Below are positions 20,462 through 30,338 of a stretch of 64,000 nt of DNA, in pieces; positions within the stretch are counted from its first letter, which is position 1, and each line of letters opens with the position of its first letter. This DNA is from an uncultured Pelagibacteraceae bacterium (GTDB taxonomy: Bacteria; Pseudomonadota; Alphaproteobacteria; Pelagibacterales; Pelagibacteraceae), in assembly GCA_902515095.1 (NCBI GenBank), contig CABXTC010000005.1, forward strand, positions 1 to 64,000. Reading direction: 5' to 3'. The notes below the pieces were generated by a model, which was not told the origin of the DNA, ran no database searches, and worked only from the letters and a program-made list of their open reading frames with translations. Position numbers and translations under genes: made by a program.

Positions 20462-20482
20462 TATCTGACACAATGTCAGATA
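20462..20482 (+). promoter_or_regulatory. Start-codon hairpin in the leader of an ABC exporter gene
   Basis: TATCTGACA-CAA-TGTCAGATA perfect 9-bp stem; ATG at 20473 uses last loop base. Confidence 0.6.
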
Positions 20483-21408
20483 GTCAAATAGCAATTAAGA
20501 ATCTTTCAAAAGTATATGACAATAGTTTTAATGCACTAAAAAAAATTACTCTTAAAGTTAAGCAAGGTGAAATTTTTGCATTGCTTGGACCAAATGGCGC
20601 AGGAAAGACAACTTTAATTAGTATAATTTGTGGGATTGTTACCCCATCATCTGGCACCGTTACTATTGATGGCTTTGATATAATCAAGGATTATCGTGAA
20701 ACAAGATCTAGAATAGGAATGGTTCCTCAAGAACTCAACTTAGAGTCTTTTGAAACAGTTTTCGATACCGTATCATATTCAAGAGGTTTATATGGTAAAG
20801 CTCCAAAACCAGAACATATAGAAAAAATTTTAAAAGATTTAAGTTTATGGGACAAAAAGGATCAAAGATTAAAACAATTGTCTGGTGGAATGAAAAGAAG
20901 AGTTCTAATTGCTAAAGCCTTATCTCATGAACCAAAAATATTATTTTTAGATGAGCCAACAGCAGGAGTAGATGTAGAATTAAGAAAAGAAATGTGGAAA
21001 GTAGTAGATTCTTTAAGAAAAACAGGAGTAACAATTATTTTAACAACTCATTATATCGAAGAAGCTGAAGCCATAGCGGATAGGATCGGCGTTATTAATC
21101 AAGGTGAAATAATACTCGTCGAAGAAAAAAAAGAATTATTAAAAAAGATGGGTCAAAAAACACTTACAATTGAACTACAAGAAAGAATTGAAGAAATACC
21201 AAAATCATTAGAAAAATATAACTTAAATATTGGAGATGATAATATGTATTTAAATTATACATATAGTCTTAAAGAAAAACAAACAGGTATAACAAATTTG
21301 TTACAAGATTTAAAAGATACTGGCTTAAAGTTACGAGATTTAAAAACAGAACAAAGCAATTTAGAAAATATTTTTGTTAATTTAGTAAGGGAGAATAATG
21401 AAATTTAA
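20473..21408 (+). CDS. ABC transporter ATP-binding protein (ABC-2 type)
   Basis: Walker [29 protein letters not shown]. Confidence 0.95.
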   Translation: MSDSQIAIKNLSKVYDNSFNALKKITLKVKQGEIFALLGPNGAGKTTLISIICGIVTPSSGTVTIDGFDIIKDYRETRSRIGMVPQELNLESFETVFDTVSYSRGLYGKAPKPEHIEKILKDLSLWDKKDQRLKQLSGGMKRRVLIAKALSHEPKILFLDEPTAGVDVELRKEMWKVVDSLRKTGVTIILTTHYIEEAEAIADRIGVINQGEIILVEEKKELLKKMGQKTLTIELQERIEEIPKSLEKYNLNIGDDNMYLNYTYSLKEKQTGITNLLQDLKDTGLKLRDLKTEQSNLENIFVNLVRENNEI

Positions 21409-22165
21409 TTATTATGGTTTTAAAGCCATATATGTTCATGAGATGAATAGATTCTATAGGACAGTAGGTCAGTCTCTTCTCTCACCAGTAATATCTACAT
21501 CATTATATTTTGTTGTTTTTGGTTCAGTGATTGGTGGTTATATACAAAAAATAGATGGAGTAAGTTATGGTTCATACATTGTACCAGGATTATTGATGCT
21601 TACTTTATTAACTCAATCAATTAGCAACACTTCTTTTGGAATATTTTTCCCAAAATTTAATGGAACTATTAATGAGATTTTAGCAGCACCTATTTCAACA
21701 ATTGAAACAGTTTTAGCTTTTGTTGGGGCAGGGGCTACCAAAACTTTAATTGTTGGTGCTGTGATCTATGCTACAGCTTCTTTTTTTGCTGAAGTGACTG
21801 TTGAGTATCCAATGTTAATGATATTCTTGTTAGTATTGGTCTCTTTTACTTTTGCATTATTTGGTTTTTTAATTGGCGTTGTTAGTAAAAACTTCGAACA
21901 AATGTCTATCATTCCATCATTAGTTATTACACCAATGGTTTTTTTAGGAGGAAGTTTATATTCTTTAGATATGTTGCCACCATTCTGGCAAACTATTTCT
22001 TATTTTAATCCAGTAGTTTACCTAATTGATGGCTTAAGATTTTCATTTTATGGAATATCAGACTTTAATATTTGGATAAGTGTAGGATCCATGGTTTCAT
22101 TTTTAGTGGTATGTGTGATTGCTGTCTCAATATTATTGAAAAAAGGTTATAATATTAAATCTTAA
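21398..22165 (+). CDS. ABC-2 type transporter permease
   Basis: 255 aa, six TM, overlaps ATPase stop. Confidence 0.92.
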   Translation: MKFNYYGFKAIYVHEMNRFYRTVGQSLLSPVISTSLYFVVFGSVIGGYIQKIDGVSYGSYIVPGLLMLTLLTQSISNTSFGIFFPKFNGTINEILAAPISTIETVLAFVGAGATKTLIVGAVIYATASFFAEVTVEYPMLMIFLLVLVSFTFALFGFLIGVVSKNFEQMSIIPSLVITPMVFLGGSLYSLDMLPPFWQTISYFNPVVYLIDGLRFSFYGISDFNIWISVGSMVSFLVVCVIAVSILLKKGYNIKS

Positions 22166-23301
22166 GATGAGGCAATTTTCTTTTTAGGATCGTAAAAAGG
22201 CTTTTCAATTATTTTGGAATTAATCTCTTTATCATCAGAAATAATTTTCAAATTATTCCCAATTTCTGAATGATTAATTTCTACCATTGCAAGCGCAATA
22301 TTTTTTTTTAATCTAGGGGAATAAACTGCAGAGGTAACTTTACCAATTTTTTTTCCGTCTTTATTGATTGGCCAGAAAGAAGTATTTGGCCCTTTTAATG
22401 GTTCACAATCTAACTCTAAACCAACTTGTTTTCTTTTAATTCCTTCTTGTTTAATCTTTTTTAAAGCCTCTTTACCAATAAAGTTAATCTCACTATTTAA
22501 ATTAACTAATCTATCCAGACCTAATTCAAATGGATTGGTTACTATATCTGCATCAGCATGATAAGATAGCATTCCCCCTTCAATTCTTCTTATTGACGAT
22601 GTATGACCTGGTTGAAGACCATGTTCTTTTCCTGCCACCATTATTTTTTCATAAAGTTCATTACCTTTAGATCCATCTCTAAGGAATAATTCATATCCAA
22701 ATTCACTAGACCAACCTGTTCTTGAAACAATTAACGGAATCTCATCTAAATTTAATTCTTTGAACCAATAATATTTTAGATCTTTAATCTCTTCACCAAA
22801 TAATTTGATCATTATTTCAGCTGAAGTAGGGCCCTGTAATTGAAGTGGGGATACATCAGGTTCATTAATTTTAACATTTAATCCTGAGTTAACAGCTACT
22901 CCTTGAGCCCACAATAAAACATCACTATCGGCAAGTGATAACCAAAAATGATTTTCAGCTAGTCTTAAAAGTACAGGATCGTTAATTATTCCACCTTTTT
23001 CATTAACTATTAAAACATATTTGCATTGTCCTATTTGTAGTTTTGATAGATCTCTGGGTGTTATAAATTGTATGAATTTATAAGCATCTGGACCTGTGAT
23101 TTCTACTTGTCTTTCAACTGCAACATCACACAGAATTGATTTTTCAATTAAATTCCAAAAATTTTGTTCAGGATCCCCAAAATCTCTAGGAATATACATG
23201 TGATTATAAACTGAAAATCCTGTTGCACCCCACTTAACTGTAGAGTCAAAATATGGTGATTTTCTTATTTGAGTCCCAAAGCCAAAATTTTTATTTACCA
23301 T
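22162..23301 (-). CDS. DmdA/GcvT-family tetrahydrofolate-dependent demethylase (DMSP demethylase-like)
   Basis: VYNHM, CDVAVERQVEITGPDA, PRDLSKL, HFWLSLADSD, EPDVSPLQLQGP are DmdA-like. Confidence 0.7.
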   Translation of the reverse strand: MVNKNFGFGTQIRKSPYFDSTVKWGATGFSVYNHMYIPRDFGDPEQNFWNLIEKSILCDVAVERQVEITGPDAYKFIQFITPRDLSKLQIGQCKYVLIVNEKGGIINDPVLLRLAENHFWLSLADSDVLLWAQGVAVNSGLNVKINEPDVSPLQLQGPTSAEIMIKLFGEEIKDLKYYWFKELNLDEIPLIVSRTGWSSEFGYELFLRDGSKGNELYEKIMVAGKEHGLQPGHTSSIRRIEGGMLSYHADADIVTNPFELGLDRLVNLNSEINFIGKEALKKIKQEGIKRKQVGLELDCEPLKGPNTSFWPINKDGKKIGKVTSAVYSPRLKKNIALAMVEINHSEIGNNLKIISDDKEINSKIIEKPFYDPKKKIASS

Positions 23302-23413
23302 AAGGGCTCATAACATATAGATTTTAGATTACAAAGAAATTCATATTTTTATTTAATAAACTAATGGACCCTTTTCTGGGCCAGTTAACTAACATATTAA
23401 AGAGGAATGTTTT

Positions 23414-24688
23414 TTAAAATTGTTCAGACTCTGTAGAACCTGCCATTGCTGTGGTTGAGCTTTTTCCACTACTAATCGTATTGGAAACAGCATCAAAATA
23501 AGAAGTGCCAACTTCTCTCTGGTGTTTCACACTTGTGTAACCATCTTTTTCACGAGCAAATTCTTGTTCTTGAATTTTAGAATAAGCAGACATACCTTCT
23601 TTTTTATATTTTTCTGCAAGTTCAAAAATCGCAATATTTTGTGTATGAAATCCTGCGAGTGTTATGAATTGAAATTTATAGCCCATTGCACTAATTTCTT
23701 TTTGAAAAGATGCTATTTCTGAATCAGATAAATGTTTCTTCCAATTAAATGAAGGTGAGCAATTGTATGCTAAAAGTTTACCAGGAAATTTTTCATGAAT
23801 TGCGTCAGCAAATTTCTTAGCCTCTTCTAAATTAGGAGTTGCTGTTTCACACCAAATTAAATCAGAGTAGGGTGCATAAGCAAGACCTCTTGATATTGCT
23901 TGTTCGATACCAGCTTTAACATAATAAAAACCTTCTGGAGATCTTTCACCTGTTAAAAAAGGTTTGTCATTTTTATCATAATCATTTGTAATTAATTTTG
24001 CAGCATTAGCGTCAGTTCTTGCTAAAATTATTAATGGAACATCCGCAATATCAGCTGCTAATCTAGCAGCTTTTAAATTTTTTATCATAGTGCCAGTTGG
24101 AACTAATACTTTTCCACCCATATGACCACATTTTTTTTCACTTGCTAATTGATCTTCAAAATGAACACCAGCAGCACCCGCTTTAATAAATTTTTTTGCA
24201 AGTTCAAACACATTTAATGGACCACCAAAACCTGCTTCTCCATCGGCTATGATTGGTAACATGTAATCAACTCTTTTTTCTTTTTTCATATCACCATCTT
24301 GAAGTTCCATATGTTGAATTTGATCTGCTCTAATCAAAGCATTATTCATCGACTCAACTAATTTTGGAGCACTGTCATAAGGATACAACGATTGATCTGG
24401 ATACATTTCTCCAGCACTATTAGCATCAGCAGCTACTTGCCACCCACTTAAATAAATTGCTTTTAATCCTGCCTTAGCATGCTGTACTGCATGATTTCCT
24501 GATAAAGAGCCAAGGGTATTAACGTAGTTTTCTGTATTAAGAAGCTTCCATAGTTTTATTGATTGCTGTTTGCAAAGTGAGTATTCAATTTTGATTGAAC
24601 CTCTAAGCCTCTCTACTTCCTCTGGAGTATAATCTCTTTTAATACCTGCAAATCTTTTTAAATCGTATGAGATATTTTCTGCACTCAT
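23414..24688 (-). CDS. aceA: Isocitrate lyase
   Basis: [37 protein letters not shown] (KKCGH catalytic motif). Confidence 0.97.
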   Translation of the reverse strand: MSAENISYDLKRFAGIKRDYTPEEVERLRGSIKIEYSLCKQQSIKLWKLLNTENYVNTLGSLSGNHAVQHAKAGLKAIYLSGWQVAADANSAGEMYPDQSLYPYDSAPKLVESMNNALIRADQIQHMELQDGDMKKEKRVDYMLPIIADGEAGFGGPLNVFELAKKFIKAGAAGVHFEDQLASEKKCGHMGGKVLVPTGTMIKNLKAARLAADIADVPLIILARTDANAAKLITNDYDKNDKPFLTGERSPEGFYYVKAGIEQAISRGLAYAPYSDLIWCETATPNLEEAKKFADAIHEKFPGKLLAYNCSPSFNWKKHLSDSEIASFQKEISAMGYKFQFITLAGFHTQNIAIFELAEKYKKEGMSAYSKIQEQEFAREKDGYTSVKHQREVGTSYFDAVSNTISSGKSSTTAMAGSTESEQF

Positions 24689-24750
24689 TATTTTTGTCCT
24701 GTAGTTTTAAAAGTTATTATTGAAAATGGATTAAGTAGAAATTTGAAGAT

Positions 24751-24912
24751 TTAGTTTGAGTCGTTTAGCTTCTCAGTTAAATCATTAATTCCACTTGAAC
24801 CCCAATCACAATGATCATCTCTCATGTAGATTCCTTTACTATTATGTCTAGCTAGGTCCTCATGTCTTATGATTTGAGCTTCATTTTCAGTGTTTTTTAA
24901 TTTATCATTCAT
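24751..24912 (-). CDS. Small hypothetical protein (53 aa) upstream of aceA, not in ORF track
   Basis: MNDKLKNTENEAQIIRHEDLARHNSKGIYMRDDHCDWGSSGINDLTEKLNDSN*. Confidence 0.5.
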   Translation of the reverse strand: MNDKLKNTENEAQIIRHEDLARHNSKGIYMRDDHCDWGSSGINDLTEKLNDSN

Positions 24913-25010
24913 GTAAACTTTATAATTTACAGGATTTACAAAATCTATAAAAAAGTGTAAAAGCCTTGTAAAGTAAGGAAAAATTTTGTAAAAATAAATT
25001 TACAAAATTT
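24911..25010. promoter_or_regulatory. TTTACA/TGTAAA operator-like array between aceA and divergent regulator
   Basis: Seven TTTACA/TGTAAA hexamers; perfect IR AAATTTTGTAAA-AATAAA-TTTACAAAATTT at 24981-25010. Confidence 0.7.
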
Positions 25011-25023
25011 ACTAATAGCAAAT

Positions 25024-26457
25024 ATGAGTCAACAAGATTTAAAAATTGGACCAAAAATAAAGGCTTTTAGAAGACAATTAGGTCTTCAAGCTAATAAACT
25101 AGCTGAGGAATTAAATATTTCTCCTAGTTATTTAAACTTAATTGAAGGTGGAAAAAGGAAAATTGATGGTGATCTTCTTCTTAAGGTTTGTGAAAAACTT
25201 AATATTGAACTTTCACAACTTACCTCAAAAACAGATTTAAATTTAGAAAATACTTTATCTGAAATTTTAGATGATAAATTATTTGAGGATTTAGATATAT
25301 TGGGTCCAGAAGTTAAGGACCTTGTAGGCACAAATCCCAAAATTGGTAAAGCAATCGTAAGACTTGGTGATATTTTAAAAAAGAAAGATCATGAAATGAT
25401 AAACAAAATTGAGACAATATCTGGGAAAATTGTTGATAATAGAAAAAATTCATTTCCGGGTGAAGTAATCTCAGATTTTTTACAAGAAAGTAAAAATTAC
25501 TTTCCAAAACTAGAAGAATTTGCAAATAAAGTTTTTGAAAAAGTACAAAAAAATAATCGAACAAGATATATTGCTCTTTGTGATTATCTGCAATCAGAAT
25601 ATGATATAACAGTAAAAGACGTGATTCCTGAAGAAAATAAACCTTTTTCAAAACTTTATCACAAGAATAAAAAAGAACTTCTATTAAGTGATTATAGTTC
25701 TTTAGAAACTAAGAAACTTCATGCTGCTGCACAAATAGCTCAAGAAGGTTCAAATAAAGAAATTGAAGAATATCTATCTAAATTTACATTTCCCTCTGAT
25801 GAGTCAAAAAAATTAACAAAAATTGCGTTATTAAATTATACGGGGGCAGCAATTTTAATGCCTTACAAACTTTTTCATACGGAATGTAAAAAACTAAAGT
25901 ATGATTTAGAGTTATTACAGAATACCTTCGCAACGTCTTTCGAACAAGTCGCTCATAGAGTAACCTGTTTGCAAGATCCAAAACTACCAGGAATACCATT
26001 TCATTTTTTAAGAGTTGACATGGCTGGAAATATTTCAAAAAGATTTTCGTTATCAGGAATTGAAATTCCTCGATATGGAGGAGCTTGTCCACGGTGGAAT
26101 GTTTATTCAGCATTAACAAGGCCAGGTATCATTCAAGCTGCTGTAAGCAAAATGTCTAATGGTGAAAAGTATGTGTGTATTGCTAGAACAGTTGAAAAAG
26201 GAATTGGGAGATTTGGACAATCAAAAAGTATTTTATCTATTGGATTAGGATGTGAAGCAAAATATGCAAAAGAATTTATATATTCTGAGAATTTAAATAT
26301 TAATGATAAATCTACAGAAATACCAATAGGTGTGTCATGTAGAACGTGTGATAGATTAGACTGTTCACAAAGAGCCTTTCCACCATTACACAAGAAATTT
26401 GATGTTGATATTAATTCTAGAGGTGTCTCCGTATATGTTGGAGACAAAAACACATAG
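25024..26457 (+). CDS. XRE-family regulator with ImmA/IrrE-like and DUF2083-type domains (RamB/ScfR-like)
   Basis: HTH GPKIKAFRRQLGLQANKLAEELNISPSYLNLIEGGKRK; C-terminal GVSCRTCDRLDCSQRAFPP. Confidence 0.9.
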   Translation: MSQQDLKIGPKIKAFRRQLGLQANKLAEELNISPSYLNLIEGGKRKIDGDLLLKVCEKLNIELSQLTSKTDLNLENTLSEILDDKLFEDLDILGPEVKDLVGTNPKIGKAIVRLGDILKKKDHEMINKIETISGKIVDNRKNSFPGEVISDFLQESKNYFPKLEEFANKVFEKVQKNNRTRYIALCDYLQSEYDITVKDVIPEENKPFSKLYHKNKKELLLSDYSSLETKKLHAAAQIAQEGSNKEIEEYLSKFTFPSDESKKLTKIALLNYTGAAILMPYKLFHTECKKLKYDLELLQNTFATSFEQVAHRVTCLQDPKLPGIPFHFLRVDMAGNISKRFSLSGIEIPRYGGACPRWNVYSALTRPGIIQAAVSKMSNGEKYVCIARTVEKGIGRFGQSKSILSIGLGCEAKYAKEFIYSENLNINDKSTEIPIGVSCRTCDRLDCSQRAFPPLHKKFDVDINSRGVSVYVGDKNT

Positions 26458-26460
26458 GCG

Positions 26461-26625
26461 ATGATTAAATTTATCATACCTGCGATCGTTGTATTTTTGA
26501 TAGTTCTATTCTGGGAAAAAATAAATGAAATAATTTATAATAAATTTAATATTAAGATAAATTATATTGTTGTTACGATTTCATTATTAATTTTAGGAGT
26601 AATTTTTACTTTATTATATTTTTGA
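26461..26625 (+). CDS. Small two-TM hypothetical protein (54 aa), not in ORF track
   Basis: MIKFIIPAIVVFLIVLFWEKINEIIYNKFNIKINYIVVTISLLILGVIFTLLYF*. Confidence 0.5.
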   Translation: MIKFIIPAIVVFLIVLFWEKINEIIYNKFNIKINYIVVTISLLILGVIFTLLYF

Positions 26626-26650
26626 GATGAAATTAATGAAAAATTAGAAA

Positions 26651-27280
26651 ATGAGAGAAATTTTTAAAAATGTAAGAAACAAGTTAGCTGAGAAATATCT
26701 AGATAACAGTAGCTTAAAAACCTCAAAAAAATTTAAACCTAGAATTAAAGCCAGAATCCGAAAAAACAAACAAATAATTAATAAAAACATTCATGATTTC
26801 TTTGGCTGGGTCAAAGGAGCAGAATTAGTGGAGCTTAAAGATTGCAATACATCTGAGGATCCAGTTAGACCAGAATTAAGTGTGTCTTTTAGAAAAAATT
26901 ATGGGAGGAAAATCTATGGTGTTAAATATAAAAAAGAAATTCATGCCGTGATGTGTTTTGCTTTTACCAATAAAGTACCAAAAAACGTTGAGGAATTAGA
27001 TAAGTTTAGTCAAGACGCTCATCTGCAAAGTACCTACAGGGGTCAAAATGTTGGTCAAATTGCTATTGCTTATACTGTTTGGTCCAAAAAAAAAGGTGGT
27101 GGAAAATTGATAGTTAAAGAAGTTTATAAAAAGATAAAGAAGTCAAACCATTTAAATAGATTAGTCACACTCTCTCCTTTAACTAAAATGGCTACAAAAT
27201 TTCATAGTAAAAATGGCGCAAAGCTTCTACAAGTTAATGAAACTACTCAAAATTTTGAGTATGAAATAATTAAAGAATAA
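26651..27280 (+). CDS. Hypothetical protein, possible GNAT-like acetyltransferase
   Basis: AIAYTVWSKKKGGGKLIVKEVYKKIKK...KMATKFHSKNGAK resembles GNAT A/B motifs. Confidence 0.6.
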   Translation: MREIFKNVRNKLAEKYLDNSSLKTSKKFKPRIKARIRKNKQIINKNIHDFFGWVKGAELVELKDCNTSEDPVRPELSVSFRKNYGRKIYGVKYKKEIHAVMCFAFTNKVPKNVEELDKFSQDAHLQSTYRGQNVGQIAIAYTVWSKKKGGGKLIVKEVYKKIKKSNHLNRLVTLSPLTKMATKFHSKNGAKLLQVNETTQNFEYEIIKE

Positions 27281-27313
27281 AAATTTAAAATTCATATAAA
27301 ATAAAAAAGACAT

Positions 27314-28372
27314 ATGATAAAATTTTTATATCTTCTAATTTTAATTTTAAGTTTAAATAATTTAACATTTGCTATGGAAAAAAAACCTTATCATCATCTC
27401 TCCGACGGCACTTTTAGGAATCCTGAGGGCTCACCTAAAAGAGATCCTAATGTAAAATGGTCGTATAAGATTTTCAATAAAGAGAAAAAGAAACTTGATA
27501 TGACAATTTCTGAAGGACATGTTTTAGAAAAAGATCAAGTATTAAGAAATTTAGAAAAATACAAAGATAGTGATTATATTGGCTGGATCGGACATGCTAC
27601 ATTTATTATTAAATTAGGAAATACCACTATTATTACCGATCCAGTATTTTCTAAAAATGCTGGGCCACTAATATTTGGTCCAAAAAGATTTACTGAACCA
27701 GCATTGAAATTAAACGAGATACCAAATATTGATTTATTTTTACTTACTCATAACCACTATGATCATCAAGACATGATGACAATAAGGAGATTTCCATTCA
27801 AAGATACTAAAGTTTTAGTTCCACTTAAACTTAGCAAATATTTTAAAACTAATGGATATAGAGATATCAATGAAATGGACTGGTATGATGAAATTAATAT
27901 CAATAAAAATTTAAAAGTTACTTTTCTTCCAGCTGTTCATTGGTCAAAAAGAAGTTTAACAGACACCAACAAAACTTTGTGGGGAAGTTTTTTAATTGAA
28001 TATAACGGAAAAAAAATATTATTTGCCTGTGATACAGGATATGGAAATATTTATAAAGATTTAGGAAAAAAATATGGACCAATCGATTTAACCATAATCA
28101 ACATTGGTGCATATAATTTTTTTCCAATTATGCCTTATAAAGATAAATCTATTTATCATACCAATCCAGAAGAGGCCCTTAAAATTGGCAGAGATTTGAA
28201 AAGTAAAAAGGTTCTGGGTATGCACTGGGGAACATTTGTATTATCTTTGGAGCCAATTATGGAACCACCAATAAGATTTAAAGATAATGCTGAAAATTAT
28301 GGATTTAATAAAGAGGATGCACTTATTTTTAAGATTGGTCAAATTTCAAAAATATCAGATATTATCAACTAA
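27314..28372 (+). CDS. MBL-fold hydrolase, NAPE-PLD/UlaG-like
   Basis: IGWIGHATFIIKLGNTTIITDPVFS; LLTHNHYDHQD; GMHWGTF. Confidence 0.88.
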   Translation: MIKFLYLLILILSLNNLTFAMEKKPYHHLSDGTFRNPEGSPKRDPNVKWSYKIFNKEKKKLDMTISEGHVLEKDQVLRNLEKYKDSDYIGWIGHATFIIKLGNTTIITDPVFSKNAGPLIFGPKRFTEPALKLNEIPNIDLFLLTHNHYDHQDMMTIRRFPFKDTKVLVPLKLSKYFKTNGYRDINEMDWYDEININKNLKVTFLPAVHWSKRSLTDTNKTLWGSFLIEYNGKKILFACDTGYGNIYKDLGKKYGPIDLTIINIGAYNFFPIMPYKDKSIYHTNPEEALKIGRDLKSKKVLGMHWGTFVLSLEPIMEPPIRFKDNAENYGFNKEDALIFKIGQISKISDIIN

Positions 28373-28378
28373 AAATTT

Positions 28379-29542
28379 ATGGAAAAACTTAATTGGAATT
28401 ATCCTACTTCGATGTGGGTGGGTGAAAATAGAATTAAAGATTTAAGCATAGCTTGTAAAAATTTAAATATAAAAAAACCTTTATTGGTAACCGACAAAGG
28501 ACTTGCACAATCAAGTATTGTTAAAGATGCTTTGTCAAATTTAAAAAGTAATAATTTATCTACTGAAATATTTTATGATGTGATTGGTAATCCAACAGGT
28601 AAAAATGTAAGTGACGGAGTAAAACATTATAAAGAAAAAAATTGTGATGGTGTGATTGCTTTTGGTGGTGGAAGTGGTCTTGATGTGGGAAAAGCAATTG
28701 CATTCATGGTAGGTCAAACTTTATCATTGTGGGATTTTGAGGATGTTGGCGATAACTGGACTAAGGCTGATCCAAACAATATCGCTCCTATTATAGCTGT
28801 GCCTACTACTGCTGGAACAGGTTCTGAAACGGGTAGAGCATCTGTTATCTTGAATGAAGAGCTAGGAGTTAAAAAAATTATATTTCATCCAAAATTTTTA
28901 CCATCCATAGTTATTTTAGACCCAGTTTTGACAAAAGATTTACCAAAAAAAATGACAGCCGCAACAGGCATGGATGCGTTGGCTCATAATTTAGAGGCAT
29001 TTTGCGCCCCAGGTTATCATCCAATGGCTGACGGAATAGCTTTAGAGGGTATGAAATTAATTTCTAAATGGTTACCAGAGGCATATAAAAATGGATCAAA
29101 CCTTGAAGCAAGAATGAACATGCTTACGGCAGCTAGCATGGGTTCTACCGCATTTCAAAAAGGCTTAGGAGCAATTCACTCTTTAAGTCACCCAGTAAAT
29201 GCTTTAAATAATTTGCATCACGGTTTGTCAAATGCAATTTTCATGCCGTATGTTCTAACTTTCAATAGAGATGTTATTGAAAGCAGGGTTGCAAAAATTT
29301 CAGAGTATCTTGAGTTGAGAGATAAATCTTTTGATGGTTTTTTGAGATGGATTTTAGATTTAAGAGAAGAATTTGAAATTCCCCATAAATTATCAAGTGT
29401 CATAAATGAAAAAGATTTACAAATTGATCGTTTATCAAAGATGGCTTTAGAGGATCCATCAACAAGCGGTAATCCAAAAAAATTGAAGGTTGAAGATATG
29501 AAAGTAATGTATCAGCATAGTATGTCTGGTAGTTTATTCTAA
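28379..29542 (+). CDS. Iron-containing alcohol dehydrogenase
   Basis: GGGSGLDVGKAIAFM; PTTAGTGSE; GLGAIHSLSHPVNALNNLHHG. Confidence 0.93.
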   Translation: MEKLNWNYPTSMWVGENRIKDLSIACKNLNIKKPLLVTDKGLAQSSIVKDALSNLKSNNLSTEIFYDVIGNPTGKNVSDGVKHYKEKNCDGVIAFGGGSGLDVGKAIAFMVGQTLSLWDFEDVGDNWTKADPNNIAPIIAVPTTAGTGSETGRASVILNEELGVKKIIFHPKFLPSIVILDPVLTKDLPKKMTAATGMDALAHNLEAFCAPGYHPMADGIALEGMKLISKWLPEAYKNGSNLEARMNMLTAASMGSTAFQKGLGAIHSLSHPVNALNNLHHGLSNAIFMPYVLTFNRDVIESRVAKISEYLELRDKSFDGFLRWILDLREEFEIPHKLSSVINEKDLQIDRLSKMALEDPSTSGNPKKLKVEDMKVMYQHSMSGSLF

Positions 29543-30337
29543 ATGAAAAATTTCAATATTTTAATTGTTGAGGGAAATTTAAAAGAGGAAAATCAAAATT
29601 TTTTAAAAGTGGGTATTCAGACACATACTGAGAGTTTAAAAGATAGTCTTAATAAATTAAATAATAACTATAATTTTGAGGTTATAAATCCATCATCAGA
29701 TATAAATTTAGATGAGGTAAAAAAAAAACTTACAAAATACGACGGATTAATTTGGGGTGGAAGTAGTTTGAATATCTATAACAATACACCAGAGATAAAA
29801 AGACAAATTGAATTTATGAGAGAATGCCAAAAACAAGTTAAAAATATTTTAGCGATTTGTTGGGGAATGCAAGTTGCAGTGACCGCTGCTGGAGGGGAGG
29901 TAAAAAAAGCAGAAAAATCTCATATTGGAATTGCAAATGATATTATGATTAATAATGAAGGATTAAAATATCCAATCTATAAGGATAAGAATAATAATTT
30001 CAATTCTCCAGCGTTTAATTTTGATGAGGTAATTAAGTTGCCAACAAATGGAATTTGTTTAGCATCAAATAGAATTAATAAAGTTCAAAGTTTATACTTT
30101 GAGGTAGGTAAATCCAAAATTTATGGATTACAATATCATCCTGAAATAACATATGAAAAAATGATAAGTTTAATTGAGTTTAGGAAAGACAGATTAATTC
30201 AAACAAGAAAAGCATTTAAAAATGATGAAGAAATTCAAAATCACATATCGTTTATTAAAAAAGAAATTACTGTGTCAAATAAGACTCAAAGAATGATTGA
30301 GTTAAAAAATTGGTTAGATAATATAAATTTGATTTGA
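29543..30337 (+). CDS. Class I glutamine amidotransferase-like protein
   Basis: LAICWGMQVAVTAAGG nucleophile elbow; YGLQYHPEITYE. Confidence 0.85.
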   Translation: MKNFNILIVEGNLKEENQNFLKVGIQTHTESLKDSLNKLNNNYNFEVINPSSDINLDEVKKKLTKYDGLIWGGSSLNIYNNTPEIKRQIEFMRECQKQVKNILAICWGMQVAVTAAGGEVKKAEKSHIGIANDIMINNEGLKYPIYKDKNNNFNSPAFNFDEVIKLPTNGICLASNRINKVQSLYFEVGKSKIYGLQYHPEITYEKMISLIEFRKDRLIQTRKAFKNDEEIQNHISFIKKEITVSNKTQRMIELKNWLDNINLI

Positions 30338-30338
30338 A

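Noticed and set aside
23365-23383. TGGACCC/GGGCCA hairpin between aceA and the DmdA-like gene
   Set aside because: Short bulged stem, best seen as an ordinary terminator-like element for aceA.
25313-26477. Antisense ORFs of 111-114 aa inside the XRE regulator gene
   Set aside because: Fully antisense to a well-supported gene; low-complexity translations typical of stop-poor antisense frames in AT-rich DNA.
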